A stretch of DNA of 64,000 bases. It comes from Halorubrum xinjiangense. GTDB taxonomy: Archaea > Halobacteriota > Halobacteria > Halobacteriales > Haloferacaceae. A program made the translations under genes and the position numbers. The stretch covers positions 476,692-540,691 of the forward strand of contig NZ_FNBO01000001.1 in NCBI RefSeq assembly GCF_900102375.1, in the 5' to 3' direction. Every line of letters begins with the position of its first letter. Positions within the stretch are counted from its first letter, which is position 1. A model generated the notes under the pieces. That model saw only the letters and a list, made by a program, of their open reading frames with translations, made no database searches and was not told the origin of the DNA. This document shows positions 26,323-34,566 of this stretch, piece after piece.

Positions 26323-27063
26323 CTACGCCGAATCGCTGGGAGCGTCGCGGTCGTCCGCGTCGGCGTCCGCGGGGTCGTCGACCTCGGCGGCGACGGACTC
26401 GATCACGGACAGCGACTCGTCGACGGCGTCGAGCTGCTCGTCGGTCGGCCACCCGTTCCGGACCAGGTACTCCTCGCGGAACTCGGCGCGCATCGCCGGC
26501 GTGGCGTCGTCGACCGGGCGGACGTAGTGGTTGCTCATGAACGCCGCGAACGTCTCCGCGGTCCGCGCGTGGACCTCGGCTGCCCGTTCGTCGACCGCCT
26601 CGGCGACCGATTCGTTGTACGCGGCCACCTCCCGGTAGCGGTCGGCGTCGCCCGGGCCGGACAGCGACACCTCGACCGCCCGGTCGGTGTCTTCGACCTT
26701 GTCGAGCTGAACGGTTCCGTCCGCCATCCACTCGTCTGGGTACAACACCAGCGCGTCGTCCTCGTCGCGGACGCGCGCGGTGTAGCCGTACTCGGCCGCG
26801 AGCGCGTCGCGCCGCTCGCGGTACTGGTCGGCCGCCTCCTCGATCTCCGGCGTCGGCTCCGCGGACTCGGCCTCGCGGGCGAGCCGGGTGAGCCGCTCCG
26901 CCTCGTCGACCGCCTCGACCGGCACGTCCGGGACGCGGTCAGCGTCGGGGGCGGGTGCGCCCTCGGCGTCGGACTCGTCCGCCTCCGCGTCGTTCGCCGC
27001 CGCCATCATCTCGCGTGCCCGTTCTTTCGCCCACTCCGGCGGGTCGTCGTCAGTTCGCGTCAT
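26323..27063 (-). CDS. rnhA operon protein (conserved haloarchaeal, function unknown)
   Basis: 246 aa, acidic, soluble. It begins with DDDPPEWAKERAREMMAAANDAE and contains ADQYRERRDALAAEYGYTARVRDEDDALVLYPDEW and AAFMSNHYVRPVDDATPAMRAEFREEYLVRN. Low-complexity acidic ends flank the core. The start overlaps the end of rnhA by 14 bases, so the two are co-translated. The same pairing is remembered from other haloarchaea, where it is annotated as rnhA operon protein. Confidence 0.85.
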   Translation of the reverse strand: MTRTDDDPPEWAKERAREMMAAANDAEADESDAEGAPAPDADRVPDVPVEAVDEAERLTRLAREAESAEPTPEIEEAADQYRERRDALAAEYGYTARVRDEDDALVLYPDEWMADGTVQLDKVEDTDRAVEVSLSGPGDADRYREVAAYNESVAEAVDERAAEVHARTAETFAAFMSNHYVRPVDDATPAMRAEFREEYLVRNGWPTDEQLDAVDESLSVIESVAAEVDDPADADADDRDAPSDSA

Positions 27064-27646
27064 CGAGTGCCTCGTTCGCCAGATCGTCGGCGCGCTCGTT
27101 TATCTCTCGCGGTACGTGGGCGATCGACCAGCGGTCGAACCGCTCCAACAGCTCCCGGACGCGGACGCGCCGCTCGCGGAGCTCCGGGTCGTTGGCGTTC
27201 CACTCGCCGCGGACCTGCTTGACGATGAGTTGGGAGTCCCCCCGAACGTCGACCGCGTCGAAGCCGTACTCGTCGGCCCCCTCTAGCGCGCGGATCAGGG
27301 CGGCGTACTCGGCCTGGTTGTTCGTCGCGCGGCCGATCCGCTCGCCGCCCTCGGCGACGACCCCGTCGGAGGTGACCAGACACCAGCCGACCGCGGCCGG
27401 GCCCGGGTTCCCGCGGGAAGCGCCGTCGAAGTAGACGTGCGCGCGGCCGCCGCCGTCGCGCAACAGGGCGGTCAGTCGGGTCGGGTCGCTCCCCTGAACG
27501 ACGACCTTGTCGTCGTACGCGACCGCGACGGCCCCGTCGCGCTCGGCGCGCCACCGCTCGTGGGGCGTGTTCCCCTCGTCGATCCGAACGTCCTCGCCCG
27601 CGAGTCGCTCGCGCGCGACGGCCGGGTCGCAGTCGATCGTCGGCAT
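27050..27646 (-). CDS. rnhA: Ribonuclease HI (archaeal type) with N-terminal extension
   Basis: 198 aa. Degrades the RNA strand of RNA-DNA hybrids. The catalytic carboxylates are in VYFDGASRGNPGPAAVGW (Asp), NNQAEYAALIRAL (Glu), DVRGDSQLIVKQV (Asp) and INERADDLANEAL (Asp). The first 65 residues, with CDPAVARERLAGEDVRIDEG, are an extra domain seen in haloarchaeal homologues. ATG at 27646; the longer frame overlaps the TFB promoter region. Confidence 0.95.
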   Translation of the reverse strand: MPTIDCDPAVARERLAGEDVRIDEGNTPHERWRAERDGAVAVAYDDKVVVQGSDPTRLTALLRDGGGRAHVYFDGASRGNPGPAAVGWCLVTSDGVVAEGGERIGRATNNQAEYAALIRALEGADEYGFDAVDVRGDSQLIVKQVRGEWNANDPELRERRVRVRELLERFDRWSIAHVPREINERADDLANEALDDAN

Positions 27647-27752
27647 TCGTGCGAACTCCGCGCCCTGCGGACAAAGGGCTGTCCGTCCGCTGTCCGCACG
27701 AGACCGACTGGAGGCTCGCCATCCATGGTATAGACCCACATGGTAACGAACT

Positions 27753-27760
27753 TTTAAGTT
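27753..27760 (+). promoter_or_regulatory. TATA-like box upstream of tfb
   Basis: CTTTTAAG lies about 31 bases before the ATG at 27788 in the divergent gap between rnhA and tfb. Confidence 0.5.
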
Positions 27761-27787
27761 AAACCGTTTGGATAGTATATAAATGCG

Positions 27788-28774
27788 ATGACACGGCCCA
27801 CCCGGCAACGGGATCACGACCGGCAGCGCGTGGGGGACGAGGACGCCGAGGAAGACGAGATCGACGTCGAGGACGTCGACGAACTGGACCCCGAGGACTT
27901 CGATCCGGAGGATCTCACCCGGACGGCCGACGGGGAGCTGATACACGAGGAGACGGGGATGATCATCGAAGACGAGCAGATCGATCCCGGCCCGGAGTGG
28001 CGCGCGTTCAACCACTCGGAGCGGCAGTCGAAGTCGCGCGTTGGCGCCCCGACGACGAAGACGATGCACGACAAGGGGCTGACGACGACGATCGACTGGA
28101 AGGACAAAGACGCCTACGGGCGCTCCATCTCCTCGAAGAAGCGGTCACAGATGCACCGCCTCCGGAAGTGGCAGGAGCGAATCCGGACGAAGGACGCCGG
28201 CGAGCGCAATCTCCAATTCGCGCTCTCGGAGATCGACCGCATGGCGAGCGCGCTCGGCGTCCCGCGCTCGGTCCGCGAAGTGGCGTCCGTCATCTACCGA
28301 CGGGCCTTGAACGAGGACCTGATCCGCGGGCGCTCGATCGAGGGCGTCTCCACCGCCGCCCTGTACGCGGCCTGTCGAAAGGAAGGGATCCCGCGGAGCC
28401 TCGAGGAGATCTCCGAGGTCTCGCGGGTCGACCGCAAGGAGATCGGCCGGACGTACCGCTACATCTCTCAGGAACTCGGCTTAGAGATGCGGCCGGTCGA
28501 CCCCAAGAAGTACGTCCCGCGGTTCTCTTCGGAGTTGGAGCTCTCCGAGGAGGTGCAGTCGAAGGCCAACGAGATCATCGAGACGACCGCCGAGCAGGGC
28601 CTGCTCTCCGGGAAGTCGCCCACCGGCTACGCCGCCGCCGCCATCTACGCGGCCTCGCTGCTCTGTAACGAGAAGAAGACCCAGCGCGAGGTCGCCGACG
28701 TCGCGCAGGTCACCGAGGTCACCATCCGCAACCGGTACCAAGAGCAGATCGAAGCGATGGGGATCCACAGTTAG
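27788..28774 (+). CDS. tfb: Transcription initiation factor IIB (TFB) lacking zinc-ribbon cysteines
   Basis: 328 aa. TFB bridges TBP-DNA and RNA polymerase. The B-reader/linker ([25 protein letters not shown]) and both cyclin repeats ([17 protein letters not shown]...; [34 protein letters not shown]) are intact. The N-terminal zinc ribbon is altered: where CxxC pairs are expected the sequence reads [20 protein letters not shown], with no Cys anywhere before residue 190 or so. No cysteine codons appear in the other frames at this place, so a frameshift does not explain it. Many haloarchaea have several TFBs. Confidence 0.94.
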   Translation: MTRPTRQRDHDRQRVGDEDAEEDEIDVEDVDELDPEDFDPEDLTRTADGELIHEETGMIIEDEQIDPGPEWRAFNHSERQSKSRVGAPTTKTMHDKGLTTTIDWKDKDAYGRSISSKKRSQMHRLRKWQERIRTKDAGERNLQFALSEIDRMASALGVPRSVREVASVIYRRALNEDLIRGRSIEGVSTAALYAACRKEGIPRSLEEISEVSRVDRKEIGRTYRYISQELGLEMRPVDPKKYVPRFSSELELSEEVQSKANEIIETTAEQGLLSGKSPTGYAAAAIYAASLLCNEKKTQREVADVAQVTEVTIRNRYQEQIEAMGIHS

Positions 28775-28900
28775 GCGGCGCCCGGCTCGTCTCGGTTTCT
28801 CGTTTCTCCCGTTCTCGCGCTGCCCTTCTCCCGTTCTCGCGCTGCGTGTTCCGCCCGCGCCGGAAACGTTCAAGCCGGTGCGCCGCCAACGCCGATCCGA

Positions 28901-30229
28901 ATGCGGCTCGACGAGTTCATCGAGTTCGAGGCGAACGAGCGCGCCGAGCGGCGGCGCCTCGCCGCGGAGAAGGACTACGGCATCCTCGACCACCTCGACT
29001 CCTTCGAGCGGCGCTTCGACGAGCACGTCTCCAACGACGCCGTCGTCGGCAGCGTCTCCCCGTCCATCTTCGTCGGCCGCGCCGACTACCCGAACGTCTC
29101 GACGGGGCTGCTCTCGCCGGTCGGCCGCGAGGATCGGGCCGAGGCGTTCGAGACCTCCGCCGCGTGGTACGACGAGGGCGTCTCCATCTCCGACGTGTTC
29201 GACCGCCGGACCAGCCTGCTCAACTCGACGCGCGGGGTCGACGTCGCGGACGCGGGCGCGACCGGCGGGGTGAAATCGGTCGGTGGCGGGGGCGGCCCCG
29301 CCGAGAGCGTTCACGACGCGTGGGACGGCTGGCTCGGCGTTCAACGCGAGGTCGCCATCGCGGACCGCCCGGTCGACGTTGAGATCGGACTCGACGGCCG
29401 GCCGGACCTCGACTTCGAGGTCGGCACCGAGGACATCAAGACGCCGACCGGGCCGCGCGCCGCGGCCCGGACCGCCGATCTCGGCGAGAACCCGCACGTC
29501 CCGCGGCCGGTGAAGAAGACGCTCGAAGACGACGACTGGCGCGCGGAGGGGGCGATGACGTACCTCTACCGCCGCGGGTTCGATGTGTACGAGATCAACA
29601 CGATCCTCTCGGCGGGCGCGCTCGGGCAGGGGGAGAACCGCCGACTCGTCCCGACGCGCTGGTCGATCACCGCCGTCGACGACACCGTCGGGCAGTTCCT
29701 CCGCGGCTCTATCCGCGACAACCCGACGGTCGACCGGATCGAGGTCCACCGCAACGAGTACCTCGGCAACGCGTTCTGGGTGATCTTTGTCCCGGGACGG
29801 TGGGAGTACGAGCTCGTCGAGATGAAATCGCCCGGATCGATCTGGAATCCCGACCCCGACGCGGGCGTCTACCTCGCGGCCGCCAGCGAGGGGCGCGAGG
29901 GCCGAACCGGCTACGTCGAGGAGACGGCGGGCGCCTACTACGCGGCCCGGCTCGGCATCTTAGAACACCTCGACGACCGCGGGCGGCAGGCGAAGGCGCT
30001 CGTGTTGCGCCACGTCTCCGACGATTACTGGGGACCGGTCGGCGTCTGGCAGGTACGCGAGGCCGTCCGGAACGCGTTCGCGGGAGAGCGCGGGACCGCG
30101 GAGACGTTCGGCGAGGCCGTCCGGGGCGTCGCCGACCACCTCCCCGTCTCGCTCGGGCGCCTCCGCAGAAAATCGACGATGGCGGCCGGGCTTCAGGCGA
30201 ACCTCGGGGACTTCGTGGACGCCGACTGA
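28901..30229 (+). CDS. nreA: DNA repair protein NreA
   Basis: 442 aa. NreA works with PCNA in repair of mitomycin-type DNA damage in Haloferax. Seen: SPSIFVGRADYPNVSTGLLSP, TSAAWYDEGVSISDVFDRRTSLLNSTRG, LGENPHVPRPVKKTLEDDD, EVHRNEYLGNAFWVIFVPGRWEYE, and the C-terminal PCNA-interaction-like QANLGDF just before the end. No N-terminal zinc finger is present, as in the NreA rather than NreB group. It has an expanded Gly-rich stretch near residue 125. Confidence 0.93.
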   Translation: MRLDEFIEFEANERAERRRLAAEKDYGILDHLDSFERRFDEHVSNDAVVGSVSPSIFVGRADYPNVSTGLLSPVGREDRAEAFETSAAWYDEGVSISDVFDRRTSLLNSTRGVDVADAGATGGVKSVGGGGGPAESVHDAWDGWLGVQREVAIADRPVDVEIGLDGRPDLDFEVGTEDIKTPTGPRAAARTADLGENPHVPRPVKKTLEDDDWRAEGAMTYLYRRGFDVYEINTILSAGALGQGENRRLVPTRWSITAVDDTVGQFLRGSIRDNPTVDRIEVHRNEYLGNAFWVIFVPGRWEYELVEMKSPGSIWNPDPDAGVYLAAASEGREGRTGYVEETAGAYYAARLGILEHLDDRGRQAKALVLRHVSDDYWGPVGVWQVREAVRNAFAGERGTAETFGEAVRGVADHLPVSLGRLRRKSTMAAGLQANLGDFVDAD

Positions 30230-30293
30230 ACCGGCTGCCGGCGACGCCCATTTATAAGCGACTGTGGAAGCGGTTGGGGTCTATTTATAAAGA

Positions 30294-30565
30294 GACGTGC
30301 GGTGGCGCGCGCCTCCGAGCGCCCGCAGGGCGCGAGGAGCGCGTGCGAGGGACGCGGTGAGCGCTCGGAGAGCGCGAACCGCGAGGCTGGGGAGGCGTGA
30401 GGTGCGGTCGCCGTGCTGTGCGGGGCGGGACCCGAAGGGGCAGCCGGGAGGCGGGCGCAGGCGACGCAAGCACTGGAGGAGCGAGCACCGCGAGCGACTG
30501 AAGCGCGCAGCGAGCGTGCGCCCGCCTCCCGGCTGGGGCTTCGGTGGTGTTCGCCGTCGATCCAC
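30294..30565 (-). repeat. Dispersed structured repeat, copy D (inverted)
   Basis: Same element as at 9976 but on the minus strand. The 19-bp stem pairs 30517-30535 with 30441-30459 perfectly, with a GGG/CCC in the position that is GTG/CAC in copy B and GCG/CGC in copy C. A second stem (CGCGGT with ACCGCG, plus inner GCGCT/AGCGC) lies at about 30345-30384, and a hairpin GCGCCC-TGC-GGGCGC at 30319-30333. The AACACC-ACC-GAAGCCCCAGCC box is at 30531-30552, with a second diverged box at 30586-30608. AT boxes ATTTATAAG (30249) and ATTTATAAAG (30283) flank the other end. No CDS is seen in 30230-30680. Confidence 0.85.
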
Positions 30566-30680
30566 AGTCGACCACGAATAACCGAGCGGCTGGGACTTCG
30601 GCGGTGTCCGCCGCGCCGAGTTGGTCAACCAGTTATAACTGAACGACGGGAAGACGAGCCGAGTCTCCGCGCTCGTCGTC

Positions 30681-30977
30681 TCAGTCTTCGGCCCAGTAGT
30701 ACAGCTCCTCGCGGGGCGCGTCGCAGCTGGGGCAGTTCTCGGGGAGTTCCGAGCCGATCTCGCCCATCTCGCCGCACTCCCAGCAGCGCCACATCACGTA
30801 GGCGGTGCCGAACACGTCGCGGGCGTCGGTGAGCGCCAGCGGGTCCGTGCCGGTCGGCGCAGAGACGTAAAAGCCCGCGTCGTCGACCCCGCGGACGGTA
30901 CCGAGCTCCTCGCCGCTCTCGTCGTACACCGTCTGCCCGATGCTCACGTCGGTAAATACGGGTTCTTCAGAGGCCAT
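30681..30977 (-). CDS. Rubredoxin-like zinc-ribbon protein (DUF7130-like)
   Basis: 98 aa. An N-terminal PRC-barrel-like strand pattern (VSIGQTVYDESGEELGTVRGVDDAGFYVS) is followed by MWRCWECGEMGEIGSELPENCPSCDAPREELYYW. The CxxC...CPSCDAP knuckles and the aromatic end resemble rubredoxin or rubrerythrin zinc ribbons. A role in redox or metal handling is possible but inferred. It is a single gene between two copies of the structured repeat. Confidence 0.82.
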   Translation of the reverse strand: MASEEPVFTDVSIGQTVYDESGEELGTVRGVDDAGFYVSAPTGTDPLALTDARDVFGTAYVMWRCWECGEMGEIGSELPENCPSCDAPREELYYWAED

Positions 30978-31069
30978 GCGCGGCTGTACGTGTTTATCAC
31001 TTATAATTGTGATAGTAGGAGGCACCACACACACTGGAGAGCGATGGCAGCGAGGGGCTGCGCTGGCGA

Positions 31070-31343
31070 CTGGTCGACCGTTAACACCATCAAAGCCCCA
31101 GCCGCGAGGCGGGCGCACGCTCGCTGCGGTCCTCGGTCGGTCGCTACCGCTCCCTCCCTGCGGTCCTTGCGTCACCTGCGCCCGCCTCGCGGCTGCCCCT
31201 TTGAGTCCCGCCCCGCACCGCACAGCACCGCACCTCACACCTCCCCAGCCTCGTCGACCTCCCTCCGCTCCGCTCCGGTCGGCCGACTCCCTCGCGCGTG
31301 CGGTTCGCGCCCTGCGGGCGCTCACCGGCACGCGCCGACCGCA
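31070..31343 (+). repeat. Dispersed structured repeat, copy C
   Basis: The 447-base gap 30978-31424 contains this copy and no CDS. AACACCATCAAAGCCCCAGCC (31083-31103) leads into a perfect 19-bp stem (31099-31117 with 31177-31195, loop 59). CCCCTTTGAGTCCCGCCCCGCAC follows, then a weaker CGACC/GGTCG stem. The last hairpin is GCGCCC-TGC-GGGCGC inside an 8-bp stem (GCGCGTGC/GCACGCGC, about 31293-31334). It ends CACGCGCCGACCGCA. Copies C and D flank the rubredoxin-like gene in opposite orientation. Confidence 0.85.
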
Positions 31344-31424
31344 CAGCAAACCGGTGGTTCCGCGCTGGAGGTCCTAAACACGACAAAACAGAGAACTCGA
31401 CGCAAAAGGCCGAGAGAGTCCGCT

Positions 31425-32423
31425 TCAGGCGACCGGCGTGCGCTCAACGACCGTGCCGTCCGCAGTCGGGTACTGCTCGACGATCTCGCCCTCGGCTAAG
31501 TCGCCGTCCTCGACCATCTCTTCGAGGAGCCACCACGCGACCTCGACGTGGTTCGACTTGACGGTGTAGAACTCCTCGGGGACGCCGAGCGCCTCGAAGC
31601 GCGCGGGGTCAGCGAACGCCTTCCCGTAGACGAGCGTGCCGTCGTCGGTCACTTCGTCGAACTCGCGGCGGATGTTCTTCGCCATTCGCTTCAGGCGGTT
31701 GCGGTGTTGGGCGGCGTCTTTGAACACCGACGTACAGAAGTACACCTTCTCGTGGCTCGCCATCTCCTCGAGGATGGCGTCGTCTTTCGACCCCTCGACC
31801 GCAGACATGTGCCCCTCTTGGAGCTCGAACCCCTCCTCTTGCATCCGGCGGTAGTTCCCGTCGGACATCTCGAACTCGTTGATGTTACAGAACTCGGCCG
31901 CGCCCTCGTCTAAGAACTCCAGGAACTCCGGCTCCGCGCGAATTCCCGGGATCTCGAAGGCGGGCGTGAGCCCCTCCTCGCGGGCGATATGGAGGATGTC
32001 TTCCCACTCGGTGCCGTGCATGTCGCCCCACATCTCTAAGGGTGGGTGGAAGCGGATCTCGTCGAGCCCGGCCTCCGAGAGGCGGCGCATGTTCTCGCGA
32101 CCGCCCGTGATCCCGGTGTAGAGGTGGGTGTGGTGGTCCTCGCCGAACTCGTCTTTCAGCAGTTCGAGATACCGGGTCGTCTTCGCCATCGCCTCCTGCG
32201 GCTCGCCGCCGGTGATGGAGGTGCCGAGCGCGCTCATACGCTTGGCCTCCTCGATGACGTCCTCGTCGGACTCGACTTTCCGCTCGTTGGCGTACACGTC
32301 GGTGACGTTCTTCCGGTTCTCTCCGAGGGGGCAGTAGAAGCAGTCCCGCTGGTCGCAGTAGCCGTAGACGAAAAGCACCATCTTCCCGCCCTTGGCGCAC
32401 TGTTCACAGCCCTTGGAGATCAT
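31425..32423 (-). CDS. Radical SAM protein with CX4CX2C cluster motif
   Basis: 332 aa. The cluster motif reads GYCDQRDCFYCPLG, i.e. Cys23-x4-Cys28-x2-Cys31 instead of the usual CX3CX2C. An extra CxxC (GCEQCAKGG) lies at residues 6-9. The SAM-binding GGEP motif is present in TSITGGEPQEAM. The TIM-barrel strands continue through DEIRFHPPLEMWG and FEIPGIRAEPEFLEFLDE. The reaction is unknown; homologues are remembered as widespread in haloarchaea. A T-rich box about 29 bases upstream suggests a leaderless start. Confidence 0.88.
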   Translation of the reverse strand: MISKGCEQCAKGGKMVLFVYGYCDQRDCFYCPLGENRKNVTDVYANERKVESDEDVIEEAKRMSALGTSITGGEPQEAMAKTTRYLELLKDEFGEDHHTHLYTGITGGRENMRRLSEAGLDEIRFHPPLEMWGDMHGTEWEDILHIAREEGLTPAFEIPGIRAEPEFLEFLDEGAAEFCNINEFEMSDGNYRRMQEEGFELQEGHMSAVEGSKDDAILEEMASHEKVYFCTSVFKDAAQHRNRLKRMAKNIRREFDEVTDDGTLVYGKAFADPARFEALGVPEEFYTVKSNHVEVAWWLLEEMVEDGDLAEGEIVEQYPTADGTVVERTPVA

Positions 32424-32584
32424 CTACCACCATCTACCGGCCGCGGCCTCAAAAAGCGTCCGAACCGCGCGCTGCCGGGAGAGCCGTTGGCACGCCCGCG
32501 GATTCGGCGGTCGATCCCGCTTCGACGCCGAAGAAGGGGTGACCGAACACAAAGTATGTACCCGCGCCGCCGCGAGAGGAAGCC

Positions 32585-33304
32585 ATGAAACCCGGTGAGA
32601 CCCTCGACTCCGGCGACGAGAACCGCTCGACGACCGACGCGACAACCCGTCGGGGCGCGCTCGGGCTCGCAGGCGCCGTCGGACTCGCGGGGCTCGCCGG
32701 CTGTACCGCGCTCGACGTCGCCACCGGCGGCCCCGCGGAGTTCAGCGCCGGCACCGCGACCGTCGCCGACGAGACGCTCTCCGAGACGGGGTACGAGCGC
32801 AACGAGATCTCCGACGAGACCCTCAGCCGGGAGTTCGATGTCGGCGGACAGACCCGGGAGGTTCGTGTGACCAACACCGTCGCCGAGTACGACAAGGCGG
32901 TCGAGCTGTTCGGCGAGCGCTACCAGGCGGCCGTCTTCGCCGCGGTGGCGACGCCGCGCGTCGAGGTGCTCGGGCGGGCGTTCAACCCGATTGCCGAGCT
33001 CGGCCCGGACGAGCGCGCCGCCCTGATCGCGGACCGCTACGAGGGCGTCAGCAACCTCGAACGCGGCTCGGAGTACACCACGGAGGTCCTCGGCACCGAC
33101 GCCGAGGTGGTCGTGTATTCGGCCGACGGCGAGATCGAGGGGACCGGCGTGAGCGTCGAGCTCGAGTTCCACGTCGGGGACACGGTCGAGGCCGGCGAGG
33201 ACTACGTCCTCCCCCTGGCGGCGTACCCCGCGCCGCTCGGCGACGGCGAGAACGTCCGCTCGATGATGAACGGGCTCGAACACGAGCCGAACGAGGAGAG
33301 CTGA
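32585..33304 (+). CDS. Tat-exported lipoprotein (DUF6517-like)
   Basis: 239 aa. A twin-arginine signal (TTRRGALGLAGAVGLAGLAGC) ends in a lipobox with Cys40 as likely lipid anchor, typical of haloarchaeal lipoproteins. The mature domain has two beta-rich parts (VADETLSETGYERNEIS..., REVRVTNTVAEYDKAVEL..., VEAGEDYVLPLAAYPAPLGDGE), a layout remembered for DUF6517. The function is unknown; it should sit on the outer face of the membrane. Confidence 0.82.
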   Translation: MKPGETLDSGDENRSTTDATTRRGALGLAGAVGLAGLAGCTALDVATGGPAEFSAGTATVADETLSETGYERNEISDETLSREFDVGGQTREVRVTNTVAEYDKAVELFGERYQAAVFAAVATPRVEVLGRAFNPIAELGPDERAALIADRYEGVSNLERGSEYTTEVLGTDAEVVVYSADGEIEGTGVSVELEFHVGDTVEAGEDYVLPLAAYPAPLGDGENVRSMMNGLEHEPNEES

Positions 33305-33424
33305 CGGCGGTCGACGACGCGGGCGCGCGCACCAACGCGACCGCCTGCGCCGACGCAGTCGACGGGTTCCCCGACCGCGAGTCGAGCCGAAAACATATGT
33401 CGCCCCCTCGCGTAGCCGCGTACG

Positions 33425-34534
33425 ATGCTGCTCGTCCTCTGTGTCGACCTCGACGACGACCTCGGCCGCAAGACCGGGATCCCCACCCCGGTCATCGGCG
33501 CCGACGACGTCACCGAGGCCGCGGTCGCGCTCGCGACCGCCGACCCGGAGGACTCGGACGTCAACGTCCTCTTCCAGGGCGTCAACGTCCACGACGAACT
33601 GGCCGCCGAGGGCGAGGCCGTCGAGGTCGCGGCCGTCACCGGCGTCGACGGCCCCGACGTGAAGGCGAACCGCGCGGTCGGTCAGGAGGTCGACCGCGTG
33701 CTCGCCGAGCTGTCGACCGGCGAGGAGATCTCGGCGGTCGTGATCACCGACGGCGCCCAAGACGAGTCCGTCCTCCCCGTGATCCGGTCCCGGATGCCGA
33801 TCGACGGGATGCGCCGGGTCGTCGTCCGGCAGGCGCAGGACCTCGAATCGCTCTACTACACGATCAAGCAGGTCCTCGCCGACCCGGAGACCCGCGGCAC
33901 AATCTTAATCCCGCTCGGCGTGGTCCTCCTCATCTACCCGCTCGTCGTCGTCGCGAACCTCTTCGACGTCGCCGGCGCGGCCGTGCTAGGAATCCTCTCG
34001 GGCGCGGTCGGCCTCTACTCGCTGTTCCGCGGGCTGGGGCTCGAAGACACCGTCGACGGGACCGCCGAAACCGTCCGTAACGTCCTCTACACCGGCCGCG
34101 TGACGCTCGTCACCTACGTCGTCGCGCTCGCCTTAGTCGTCGTGGGGGGCGTTCAGGGGATCGACACCGTCGACGTCGTCCGGAGCGCACAGGGGAGCCC
34201 GCTCGCCGCCGGCACCGCGGTCGCCGCGTTCGTCCACGGCTTCGTCCAGTGGCTCGGCGTCGCGGGCGTCACCTCCAGCCTCGGGCAGATCACCGACGAG
34301 TACCTCGCCGGCCGGTTCCGGTGGCGCTACCTCAACGCCCCGTTCTACGTGGCCGCCATCGCCGTCGTGTTATTCGCGGTCTCCGGGTTCTTCCTCCCGG
34401 ACGCGCCGGGCGTGACGGCGCTCGGGCTCTCGGAGCTGGCGATGGCGCTCGCGGCCGGGACGCTCATCGGCGTGTTGAGCACGCTCACGTTCGCCGTCGC
34501 GGAGTCGCAGCTCCCGTCGACGGAGCCCGTCTGA
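33425..34534 (+). CDS. DUF373 family membrane protein
   Basis: 369 aa. The N-terminal cytosolic domain begins LLVLCVDLDDDLGRKTGIPTPVIG and contains VITDGAQDESVLPVIRSRMPIDGMRRVVVRQAQDLESLYYTIKQVL, both hallmarks of the archaeal DUF373 family. About six membrane helices follow (residues about 155-365). The family is common in Archaea but uncharacterised; the Asp-rich start resembles a nucleotide- or metal-binding fold. A TATA-like AACATATG lies about 30 bases upstream. Confidence 0.9.
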   Translation: MLLVLCVDLDDDLGRKTGIPTPVIGADDVTEAAVALATADPEDSDVNVLFQGVNVHDELAAEGEAVEVAAVTGVDGPDVKANRAVGQEVDRVLAELSTGEEISAVVITDGAQDESVLPVIRSRMPIDGMRRVVVRQAQDLESLYYTIKQVLADPETRGTILIPLGVVLLIYPLVVVANLFDVAGAAVLGILSGAVGLYSLFRGLGLEDTVDGTAETVRNVLYTGRVTLVTYVVALALVVVGGVQGIDTVDVVRSAQGSPLAAGTAVAAFVHGFVQWLGVAGVTSSLGQITDEYLAGRFRWRYLNAPFYVAAIAVVLFAVSGFFLPDAPGVTALGLSELAMALAAGTLIGVLSTLTFAVAESQLPSTEPV

Positions 34535-34566
34535 GAACGACGAGAGTTGGCGGTCGGGGAGGGTCG

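Noticed and set aside
27850-27990. Frameshift as explanation for the missing TFB zinc ribbon
   Set aside because: No Cys codons occur in alternative frames at the expected positions and the reading frame is continuous into the conserved reader region.
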